DNA of 7,080 bases from an uncultured Eubacteriales bacterium (GTDB taxonomy: Bacteria; Bacillota; Clostridia; Oscillospirales; Acutalibacteraceae), in contig CAKSPR010000060.1 in assembly GCA_934486455.1 (NCBI GenBank), forward strand, positions 1-7,080, written 5' to 3'. The notes below the pieces were generated by a model. The model worked only from the letters and a program-made list of their open reading frames with translations, was not told the DNA's origin and searched no databases. Below, in pieces: positions 1 through 5,503 of the stretch (positions are counted from its first letter, which is position 1; each line of letters starts with the position of its first letter). A program made the position numbers and the translations under genes.

Positions 1-87
1 GTCTCGGATGTTAATAAGGACGGCAAGGTCAACGCCGTCGACGCCCTTATGATACTCCAGGCCTCGGTCGGGAAAAGAGTTCTGTAA
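1..87 (+). CDS. C-terminal end of a dockerin type I-containing protein (partial)
   Basis: The first 28 codons, ending in TAA at 85-87, encode the second half of a type I dockerin. The calcium-binding F-hand loop is visible as D-V-N-K-D-G-K-V-N-A-V-D (codons 3-14), with the ligand positions Asp3, Asn5, Asp7 and Asp14, followed by the recognition helix A-L-M-I-L-Q. Type I dockerins bind cohesin modules and attach secreted enzymes or adhesins to a cellulosome scaffold or the cell surface. Dockerins normally hold two such loops; the first lies upstream of the window, as does any catalytic module, so the enzyme type cannot be told. The terminator at 197-230 probably ends this transcript. The domain call is secure; the identity of the parent protein is unknown. 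Confidence 0.9.
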   Translation, partial: VSDVNKDGKVNAVDALMILQASVGKRVL

Positions 88-196
88 GTTACCCGATACA
101 ATAGCGCGTTCGCAAACACCCGCAGATACCGTGCATAATCACAAAATCCGCTTTTAATCGGGTTGTTAAGACAAACTATATTTCTAAAATAACATT

Positions 197-230
197 AAAA
201 GCGCTGTGCACAATACGCGCAGCGTTTTTT
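197..230 (+). terminator. Intrinsic terminator after the dockerin gene
   Basis: The arm CGCTGTGC (202-209) pairs with GCGCAGCG (217-224), with one G-U pair, around a 7-base loop. A run of six T follows at 225-230. The A-run at 197-200 can extend the stem by pairing with the T tail. It lies 110 bases after the dockerin stop codon, so the 3' UTR is long. The A-rich left side means it may also work weakly in the other direction, but no minus-strand gene needs it. Confidence 0.8.
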
Positions 231-307
231 GCCGTGCCTTACGAAAGATTTTTACTCTTCTTTTGTTGTTTTTGCTATAAAAATATTGTACTATGTGTAA
301 AAATGTA

Positions 308-336
308 TTGACCAAAGCATGTTTAAATTGTATAAT
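308..336 (+). promoter_or_regulatory. Sigma-A type promoter for the small-gene cluster
   Basis: TTGACC at 308-313 and a perfect TATAAT at 331-336 are separated by 17 bases in an AT-rich context. Transcription would start near 343. The first plausible gene starts are at 446 and 593, so the leader is about 100 or 250 bases long. The region between the terminator at 230 and this promoter shows no coding sign. Confidence 0.75.
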
Positions 337-445
337 TTATGTAGAATATCTGGAATTACATATCAAGAAAACAGCTTGACATACTTTTGTTTTGCTGATT
401 ATGTCGCCGTTAAAATCCGATTGTGCAGAAAGGGAGCGAAAAATA

Positions 446-586
446 ATGATCGATAAAAAAAAGATTTTCGCTTGCGGCAGCGGCAGCGGCAGTTTTGCTT
501 TTGGCTGTTGGGTTGTATTTTGCATTATCGGAAAAAGCATTTCTTTTTTGAATTGCTATAAAAGAAAACTGACCGAGGAGGCTTGA
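446..586 (+). pseudogene. Short hydrophobic ORF with probable frameshift in an A8 run
   Basis: An ATG at 446 has a good ribosome binding site (AAGGGAG, 430-436, 9 bases away). As written, the frame gives 46 residues: a Gly/Ser-Cys stretch, a poor hydrophobic segment and a charged tail ending at 586, just before the lipoprotein start at 593. Dropping one A from the run of eight at 455-462 instead gives a 34-residue peptide: M-I-D-K-K-R-F-S-L, six Ala, then V-L-L-L-A-V-G-L-Y-F-A-L, stopping at 549-551. That is a far more natural signal or membrane segment. I therefore suspect a decayed gene start, a slippage-switched small membrane protein or a read error. A leader that couples translation to the next gene is another possibility. 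No family recognised. Confidence 0.35.
474..492 (+). repeat. Hexamer microsatellite GCGGCA x3
   Basis: Three perfect copies of GCGGCA plus one extra G occupy 474-492. They encode the Ala run (alternative frame) or the Gly-Ser run (annotated frame) of the short hydrophobic ORF. Copy-number change would keep the frame and alter only the length of the segment. Confidence 0.8.
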
Positions 587-592
587 CGAATC

Positions 593-1042
593 ATGAAACA
601 CCGCACAATAAAATTACTGCTGTTAAGCGGAGTTGTTCTCTGCACAATGATGTTTTCGTCCTGCGGAGTTTCCGATTGGATTTATGATTTGCCAAATGAC
701 TATTCGATTTGGAGGATCAATGTCAATGATATAGCCTTGATAAAAGAGGTTGACGAATTAGGCGAAAAGGCTCTTGACAGGTATATTATCGAGTTTTGCT
801 ATAACGACGCGTTTGTGGGTATTAAGCGCCTGTCGATTAATGAAAATATACCGTATCAAGATGTGGAAATCGAAAAGCTTGATAAATCCAATCCCGATTA
901 CTACCTTGTGGACACCACAGCCGATTATATTTTAGGACCGTATACTGCGGACGAATACAATATCCAAATTGAGACCCTTGAAATTGACGATATGTGCGAC
1001 TGGATAAAGACCGTCCCGCGACCCAAGGGCGTGAGAAAATAG
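593..1042 (+). CDS. Small lipoprotein, DUF3997-like (tentative)
   Basis: This 149-residue protein starts with a classic lipoprotein signal: K-H-R-T-I-K, a hydrophobic core (residues 8-21), then M-F-S-S-C with Cys24 as the likely lipidated residue. The box is slightly unusual because Phe is at -3. The mature part is acidic and soluble, with L-P-N-D-Y-S-I-W near residue 33 and Y-I-L-G-P-Y near residue 112. This layout recalls the small Firmicute lipoprotein family DUF3997, from memory and not by search; the function of that family is unknown. It should sit on the outer face of the cytoplasmic membrane. The GAGGAGG site at 575-581 sets the start, 11 bases away. It is the first sound gene of the cluster behind the 308-336 promoter; the next gene begins 48 bases after its stop. 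Confidence 0.8.
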   Translation: MKHRTIKLLLLSGVVLCTMMFSSCGVSDWIYDLPNDYSIWRINVNDIALIKEVDELGEKALDRYIIEFCYNDAFVGIKRLSINENIPYQDVEIEKLDKSNPDYYLVDTTADYILGPYTADEYNIQIETLEIDDMCDWIKTVPRPKGVRK

Positions 1043-1090
1043 GAAACATTGCAAATTTTCCGACGGCGGACAGCTTGAAAGGAAGCTTTT

Positions 1091-1531
1091 ATGAAAAAAC
1101 CGATATATCAGATCTTACACAAGCGAATGGTAGAGCACCTTAAAGATGAATGGGTTTACGACAGCAAAGGAATCGGGTTTTTTTCATCCATAACGGTCGC
1201 CGAAAGGGTAATTGAGCGATACAGGAAAATCGCAGGCTTTTGTGACTGTCCGAAGGGCTTTGTTGTCAATAAATATATGGTGGATTTTCACCGAAAGAAA
1301 CGGCGCAATTTTGTCTTTGTTCTCGAACATTCTTATGAGGATGAGAGCGGATACGACATCGTGACCGAACCGTGGATTTTTTCTACCATGTCCGAAGCCG
1401 AGAATCAAATGAAAAAAGCAATAAAAGAATTTCCGTTTTGCGATCATCCCGATGATTTTTTGATTTCGGAATATAAGCTCAACAAATGCGAATGGACGGA
1501 AGGCTTTAAAAGCAATGAGAAAGCGGATTGA
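1091..1531 (+). CDS. Soluble protein with two tandem DUF7336-like modules
   Basis: The 146-residue product has no signal peptide or membrane segment and is probably cytoplasmic. It contains an internal duplication. Residues 30-66 (F-F-S-S...A-E...G-F-C-D-C-P-K-G-F...K-Y-M-V-D) align with residues 97-132 (I-F-S-T...A-E...P-F-C-D-H-P-D-D-F...E-Y-K-L-N), with a repeat period of about 67 residues. The pattern of a short strand, an A-E helix, F-x-D-x-P-x-x-F, a Y-x-L strand and then W-T-E-G-F (residues 135-139) resembles the small bacterial family DUF7336, whose function is unknown; this match is from memory. Two copies in one chain are unusual, since I know this module mainly as a single copy of about 70 residues. 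The start is set by AAAGGAAG at 1078-1085. It probably shares a transcript with the lipoprotein upstream. Confidence 0.8.
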   Translation: MKKPIYQILHKRMVEHLKDEWVYDSKGIGFFSSITVAERVIERYRKIAGFCDCPKGFVVNKYMVDFHRKKRRNFVFVLEHSYEDESGYDIVTEPWIFSTMSEAENQMKKAIKEFPFCDHPDDFLISEYKLNKCEWTEGFKSNEKAD

Positions 1532-1593
1532 TTGGTTTATCACCGTTTTTCGGACAGAGAAAAATGTTGATTTTATGTGGGAGGTTGCCGAAT

Positions 1594-2019
1594 ATGAATA
1601 AAAAAGGAAGACTGTTTTGCATACTCTACTGTATTGTCGTTATTTTATTTGTTGCTGTTATTTTGCTTTCGGTCAAATATAAAAATGTTGTTATTTCGAC
1701 TGTGTGTGCCGCTGTGCTGAGCTTTTCTGCGGGGGTGCTGGATTTTCTGAGAACAATAGATAAAAAGCAGGGCGATCAAAGCTTAGGTTTGCAATTAAAA
1801 GACCACAGACGGCTGATTATCTATAAAATCATATATTGTCTTTCGGCGATTCTGGTTTTCTACAGCCATTTCTTAAGATTTTTAGCCCAGCTTAGTGCCG
1901 ATATGCCAAGGCTGTGGCTGAGTGCTTTTGCATTGATTTCCTGGGTGCCGGTCATTTTGTTCGGAATACTTGAAAAAAAGGAAAAAGACAAAATCATAAA
2001 CGATCCCGTAAGTTTATAA
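1594..2019 (+). CDS. Small membrane protein with four predicted segments
   Basis: I chose the ATG at 1594 because GGGAGG (1579-1584) lies 9 bases upstream; an in-frame TTG at 1528 would add 22 residues and overlap the previous stop codon, but it has no comparable site. The 141-residue product has hydrophobic segments at about 8-27, 31-52, 75-97 and 107-126. They fall into two hairpins joined by a charged loop (D-K-K-Q-G-D-Q...K-D-H-R-R), and the tail is lysine-rich. Charge distribution suggests that both ends and the central loop are cytoplasmic. No family is recognised and no catalytic motif is visible. It sits 62 bases after the duplicated-module gene and probably belongs to the same transcript. 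Confidence 0.7.
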   Translation: MNKKGRLFCILYCIVVILFVAVILLSVKYKNVVISTVCAAVLSFSAGVLDFLRTIDKKQGDQSLGLQLKDHRRLIIYKIIYCLSAILVFYSHFLRFLAQLSADMPRLWLSAFALISWVPVILFGILEKKEKDKIINDPVSL

Positions 2020-2037
2020 TGATAAAAACGAAAATTC

Positions 2038-2149
2038 ATGGATGGTGCGCCGATCAATTCCCAAGCTTTTTTCTACTTTTGGCGGGGGAGCGGATGTCAT
2101 TTTCAACGGCGGCGACGGAAAGGTCGTTGCCATGTGGGGGAACAAATGA
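2038..2149 (+). pseudogene. Frameshifted gene remnant or small protein ending in A-M-W-G-N-K
   Basis: Coding-like sequence fills most of the gap between the two membrane-protein genes. The 3' part reads F-G-G-G-A-D-V-I-F-N-G-G-D-G-K-V-V-A-M-W-G-N-K up to TGA at 2147-2149, in a frame that opens at ATG 2042. The 5' part reads better from ATG 2038 (M-D-G-A-P-I-N-S-Q-A-F-F-Y-F). Removing one T from the run at 2077-2080 joins the two into a smooth 36-residue stretch. It is richer in GC than its neighbours and has no clear ribosome binding site. The likeliest reading is the tail of a once longer gene, left by deletion or recombination. The parent family is not recognised. Confidence 0.4.
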
Positions 2150-2173
2150 CAGTAAATAGTTGTAGGTGAATTT

Positions 2174-2569
2174 ATGAAAAAGAAAATTATATTAACAACA
2201 GCATTTTTGATCAGTTTGTTGCCAATGTTATTTAATCAATACGGAGGAAGCAAAGGCGTTCAGGAAATCAGCGGGTTAATCAACTTGTTTAACCCAATAG
2301 GAATTATATCTGTACTGTTGTTTATTACGGGGATATGGGTACCGTTAAAAAACAAGAGAATAAACAGAATATTGGGCGCGCTTGGAACAATAGGAATTGT
2401 TGCCTCAGAAATATATGAGTTTTTTACATGGCACATAATGAATATAACAGGGGAAATGAGTTTTCATAACAGCGTCAAACTGGCCTTTCCGGAGTTTTAT
2501 GTCGGATTGGCGGCTTCTTTAATGATGATGATTTTTTATTTTTTTTCTGACAAAATAGTGAAGGAGTAA
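2174..2569 (+). CDS. Small membrane protein, unknown family
   Basis: The 131-residue protein begins M-K-K-K and has four hydrophobic segments at about residues 4-21, 40-57, 66-84 and 107-125. The loop after the second segment is basic (P-L-K-N-K-R-I-N-R) and therefore likely cytoplasmic. A loop with Asn40-Pro41 and a short aromatic patch (Y-E-F-F-T-W, residues 81-86) are the only local features that stand out. The ribosome binding site is modest (GTAGGTGA ending about 5 bases before the ATG). The gene is visibly AT-rich, and the bidirectional terminator at 2610-2651 follows it. No family is recognised; transporter-accessory or immunity-type roles are possible but unsupported. It is the last gene of the cluster and has a 154-base gap upstream that holds the remnant. 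Confidence 0.75.
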   Translation: MKKKIILTTAFLISLLPMLFNQYGGSKGVQEISGLINLFNPIGIISVLLFITGIWVPLKNKRINRILGALGTIGIVASEIYEFFTWHIMNITGEMSFHNSVKLAFPEFYVGLAASLMMMIFYFFSDKIVKE

Positions 2570-2609
2570 GACGTCTCCGATGTTGTCGGAAATCTTTTTA
2601 ACAACAATT

Positions 2610-2651
2610 AAAAAAGCAACGGATGTGCCGGGGTTTGTCCGTTGCTTTTTT
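2610..2651. terminator. Strong bidirectional terminator between convergent genes
   Basis: The arm AAAAAAGCAACGGA (2610-2623) pairs perfectly with TCCGTTGCTTTTTT (2638-2651), a 14-base-pair stem around a 14-base loop. T-runs are present in both readings, so it can end the small-gene cluster on the plus strand and the helicase gene on the minus strand. A weaker hairpin (TCCGA 2576-2580 with TCGGA 2586-2590, then a T-rich stretch) lies just upstream and may help on the plus strand. Confidence 0.9.
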
Positions 2652-2706
2652 GTTGTTTTGATTTTTATTTGAAAGCTTGGCGGGTGGGGCAGTCAGGGTG
2701 TCGGAA

Positions 2707-5244
2707 TTATTCCTTATCCAGCTTTGCAAATTTGGCCATAAGCTTTTTGGTGCCCACCTTGTCGAAGGCAATGGTCAAAAGCACATCATCGCCCATGGGG
2801 ACGGCTTCTATTACCATGCCCTTTCCGAAGGCCTTGTGTTTTACGCAGTCTCCGGCCGAAAAGTCGGTTCTTCCGGCAGGAGCGCTTTTGAATTTATATC
2901 CGAAGCCCTTGCTTCCTTCGCTGTTTTGACGGCTTGACGATGAAAGGGAAGAGCCTCTGTTTGATCCGCCGATCTTGCCCGACGCGGAATAATCTCTTGT
3001 GCCGCTTCTGTCTGCTCTGCCGCCGTTTCCTGCGCCAAATCCGCTGCCGCCGCCGTCCGCACTGCGGGAGGAATCTCCGTAAAAGCCGAAGGTGCCGCCC
3101 GACCCTGCCGATCCTCCGAAAAATCTGCCGAAGGCTGGAGAAGCCTCGGTACGGTTTGTCAGGGAGTCGGGAATTTCGTTTAAAAAGCGGGAGGCGACGT
3201 TGCGGTTGGTGGAGCCGAAGAGCATACGTGTAAAGGAATTGGTCAGATAAAGCCGCTTTTTGGCACGGGTTATGGCCACATAGGCGAGGCGGCGTTCCTC
3301 CTCTATCTCACTTTCTCCGCCATATATCGACTGGGTGCCGGGGAAGATGTTTTCCTCCATCCCCACCACAAAAACATTTTTAAATTCAAGACCCTTGGCC
3401 GTGTGTATGGTCATAAGCACAACCGCGTCGGTGTCGGAATTGTAGTTGTCAAGGTCGGTGATGAGTGCCACGCCGTCGAGATAATCGGTAAGGGAGGGCT
3501 GCTCGGTTTCCTGCTCGTAGCGGAGTACGGCGGTTTTAAGCTCGTTGACATTTTCAAGCCGTTCGACCTCTTCCTCTCCCGCCGCGCGAAGGGCGTCGAG
3601 ATAACCGCTGTTTTCGAGAACTCCGGTGAGAATGTCGCTGGGAAGAGCTTCGTCGGACGATTCTATGAAGGGCTTCATAAGCTTTGTGAAATCCATAAGC
3701 CTGTCGGCGGCGCGGGTAAGTCCCTCAAATTCGTCGGCTCGCTCGGCCGCTCTGAACATACTTATTCCGAGAGTGGCGGCAATTTCGGCAAGCTTTGTGA
3801 GTGAGGTCTGCCCTATGCCTCTTTTGGGCTCGTTTATTATGCGGCGAAAGCGCAGGTCATCATCGGGATTTGCCGCAAGGTGGAGATAGGCCAAAGCGTC
3901 CTTAATTTCCTTTCGGTCGTAGAACTTTGTTCCGCCGATAATTCGGTAGGGAATTCCCGAACGGACAAATGCACTTTCAATGTTGCCCGACATGGCATTC
4001 ATGCGATATAGCACGGCGTTTTCGGAAAATTTGTCCCCGCCGTTTACCGAATCAAGAATCTTATCGGCCACAAACCGCGCCTCTCCGTATTCGTCCTCGG
4101 CGGTGAAAACCTCGATCTTGTCGCCGCTTCCGATGTCGGTCCAAAGGTTCTTTTCCTTTTGGTTGACATTGTGTTTTATAACGGCGTTGGCGGCATCGAG
4201 AATGTTGCCCGTGGAGCGGTAATTCTGTTCGAGCCGCACGGTAAAAGCGTCCTTATACTGCTTTTCAAAGGAAAGAATGTTTTCTATTGTCGCTCCGCGG
4301 AAGCGGTATATGCTCTGATTGTCGTCGCCCACCACGCAAATGTTGCGGTGAGCCGAGGCAAGCAGCTTAACAAGCATATACTGAGCGTGGTTGGTGTCCT
4401 GATACTCGTCCACCATTATGTATTTGAATTTGTTCTGATAATATGACAGCACATCGGGATTTTGCTCAAACATTCTCACCGTCCAGACGATTATGTCGTC
4501 AAAATCCATGGCGTCGGCCTTTTTCAGCTTTTGCTGATAAAGCTTATAGACCTTCGAAATATTGGAAAGACGGTAGTCGCCCGCGTTTTCTTTTTCATAT
4601 TCCTCGGGGGTTATGAGCATATCCTTGGCGCGGCTGATGTGGGACATAATTGACTTAAAGGGGAGAAGCTTGTCGTCAAGACCGAGCTGTTTCTGGCATT
4701 CCTTAACAACCCTTTTTGAATCGTCGGTGTCGTAAATGGTGAAATGGGAGGAAAAACCGATGCGGTCGGAAAATCTTCTGAGCATTCTCAGACAGGCCGA
4801 ATGGAAGGTAAATGCCCATATGTCCTTGCTGTCCTCCCCGAGAAGGCCCTCAAGCCGCTCCTTAAGCTCGCCAGCCGCCTTGTTTGTAAAGGTTATGGCA
4901 AGAATCTCATACGGCCTCGGAGGATTCACGGTGAGCAGGGTATAGAGGCGGGGATCTGCGACATTTTCCCCGGCAAGCACCCGTTCTAAAAGAATTATAT
5001 CCCCGGCATTAACATCACTCGGGAGGCTGTTGCTTTCGTAGGCGTCGCCGTATTTAACAAGGTTTCCGATGCGGTTTATGAGCACGGTGGTTTTTCCGCT
5101 GCCCGCCCCCGCAAGTATTAAAAGGGGACCCTCGGTGTGAAATACCGCTTTTTTCTGCATATTGTTCATGCGCGAAAAATCTTTTTCGATTATTTTTTTT
5201 CGCAGCTCTAAAATATTTTCTTTAAGTGTCGGCAAGCTTTTCAT
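2707..5244 (-). CDS. pcrA: PcrA/UvrD-family ATP-dependent DNA helicase
   Basis: The 845-residue product is a superfamily 1A 3'-5' helicase for repair, replication restart and clearing of DNA-bound proteins. Motifs, in order: Q-motif region M-N-N-M-Q (26-30), Walker A G-A-G-S-G-K-T (46-52), Ia I-T-F-T-N-K-A-A (117-124), Ib F-H-S-A (147-150), II V-D-E-Y-Q-D-T (278-284), III G-D-D-N-Q-S-I-Y-R-F-R-G-A (306-318), IV Q-N-Y-R-S-T (340-345), V T-I-H-T-A-K-G-L-E-F (612-621) and VI Y-V-A-I-T-R-A (655-661). All catalytic residues look intact. The C terminus (797-845, G-D-C-V-K-H-K-A-F-G-K-G) matches the Tudor-like RNA polymerase-binding tail of PcrA. Two oddities are an insert at about 62-112 and a long Gly/Ser-rich linker at about 703-780. 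The listed ATG has AAAGGA directly against it; the TTG at codon 4 (5235-5233) has ideal 9-base spacing and may be the true start, giving 842 residues. Confidence 0.95.
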   Translation of the reverse strand: MKSLPTLKENILELRKKIIEKDFSRMNNMQKKAVFHTEGPLLILAGAGSGKTTVLINRIGNLVKYGDAYESNSLPSDVNAGDIILLERVLAGENVADPRLYTLLTVNPPRPYEILAITFTNKAAGELKERLEGLLGEDSKDIWAFTFHSACLRMLRRFSDRIGFSSHFTIYDTDDSKRVVKECQKQLGLDDKLLPFKSIMSHISRAKDMLITPEEYEKENAGDYRLSNISKVYKLYQQKLKKADAMDFDDIIVWTVRMFEQNPDVLSYYQNKFKYIMVDEYQDTNHAQYMLVKLLASAHRNICVVGDDNQSIYRFRGATIENILSFEKQYKDAFTVRLEQNYRSTGNILDAANAVIKHNVNQKEKNLWTDIGSGDKIEVFTAEDEYGEARFVADKILDSVNGGDKFSENAVLYRMNAMSGNIESAFVRSGIPYRIIGGTKFYDRKEIKDALAYLHLAANPDDDLRFRRIINEPKRGIGQTSLTKLAEIAATLGISMFRAAERADEFEGLTRAADRLMDFTKLMKPFIESSDEALPSDILTGVLENSGYLDALRAAGEEEVERLENVNELKTAVLRYEQETEQPSLTDYLDGVALITDLDNYNSDTDAVVLMTIHTAKGLEFKNVFVVGMEENIFPGTQSIYGGESEIEEERRLAYVAITRAKKRLYLTNSFTRMLFGSTNRNVASRFLNEIPDSLTNRTEASPAFGRFFGGSAGSGGTFGFYGDSSRSADGGGSGFGAGNGGRADRSGTRDYSASGKIGGSNRGSSLSSSSRQNSEGSKGFGYKFKSAPAGRTDFSAGDCVKHKAFGKGMVIEAVPMGDDVLLTIAFDKVGTKKLMAKFAKLDKE

Positions 5245-5347
5245 TCCTTTTGAATTTGTTTAAACGGTGCATTTGCATTGTGCCTGAAAAGGGAAAATCG
5301 GGTTTGCGGGTGAGCGCTTTGGCAAAACAACACCTTTTTATCATCTT

Positions 5348-5376
5348 ATTATACATTTTTTTGTCCCTTCTTTCAA
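5348..5376 (-). promoter_or_regulatory. Promoter of the pcrA gene
   Basis: On the minus strand, TTGAAA (5376-5371) and a perfect TATAAT (5353-5348) are separated by 17 bases. Transcription would start near 5341, giving a leader of roughly 100 bases before the helicase start. It points away from the argC promoter, and the two -35 boxes lie 47 bases apart. Confidence 0.75.
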
Positions 5377-5423
5377 TAGCAAAAAGGCAAAAGAAGTTTA
5401 TTGAATTTAATTTCAAAAAAGCC

Positions 5424-5451
5424 TTGACAATTTTGACGGCGGTAGTATAAT
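5424..5451 (+). promoter_or_regulatory. Promoter of argC
   Basis: A perfect TTGACA (5424-5429) and a perfect TATAAT (5446-5451) are separated by 16 bases. Transcription would begin near 5458, about 46 bases before the argC start. Such a strong core promoter in front of a biosynthetic gene suggests control by a repressor; see the operator at 5473-5490. Confidence 0.85.
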
Positions 5452-5472
5452 AAATGTATATTTGATGTAATA

Positions 5473-5490
5473 AATGAATTATTATACAAA
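5473..5490 (+). promoter_or_regulatory. ArgR/AhrC-type ARG box in the argC leader
   Basis: This 18-base site reads AATGAATTATTATACAAA. It keeps the TGAAT left half and A-T-x-C-A right half of the ARG box consensus (TGAAT, four A/T, ATTCA), with one mismatch in those ten half-site positions. It lies about 15 bases after the predicted argC transcription start, where bound arginine repressor would block transcription. A weaker, partial half-site (TGTAT, 5455-5459) lies 20 bases upstream, about the spacing of paired ARG boxes. The site is inferred from base match and position only. Confidence 0.6.
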
Positions 5491-5503
5491 AAGAAGGGGA
5501 ACT

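Noticed and set aside
91..163. Inverted pair ACCCGAT (91-97) and ATCGGGT (157-163) after the dockerin gene
   Set aside because: Only seven bases, separated by 59, with no extension and no T-run; likely chance.
376..404. TTGACA at 376-381 as a second promoter before the small-gene cluster
   Set aside because: The -35 is perfect, but at 16-18 bases spacing the -10 candidates (TTATGT, TATGTC) match the consensus poorly. The promoter at 308-336 is much better.
1528..1593. TTG start overlapping the previous stop codon for the first membrane protein
   Set aside because: The extra 22 residues break the typical Lys-Lys plus hydrophobic start, and GGGAGG is correctly placed only for the ATG at 1594.
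3403..3804. Long plus-strand open frames inside the helicase gene
   Set aside because: They are antisense shadows of pcrA: the minus strand has intact helicase motifs throughout, and the plus frames lack ribosome binding sites and family features.
5474..5503. Upstream in-frame ATG extending ArgC by 10 residues
   Set aside because: It lies inside the ARG box, has no ribosome binding site, and the family start fits the ATG at 5504, which has AAGGGGA upstream.
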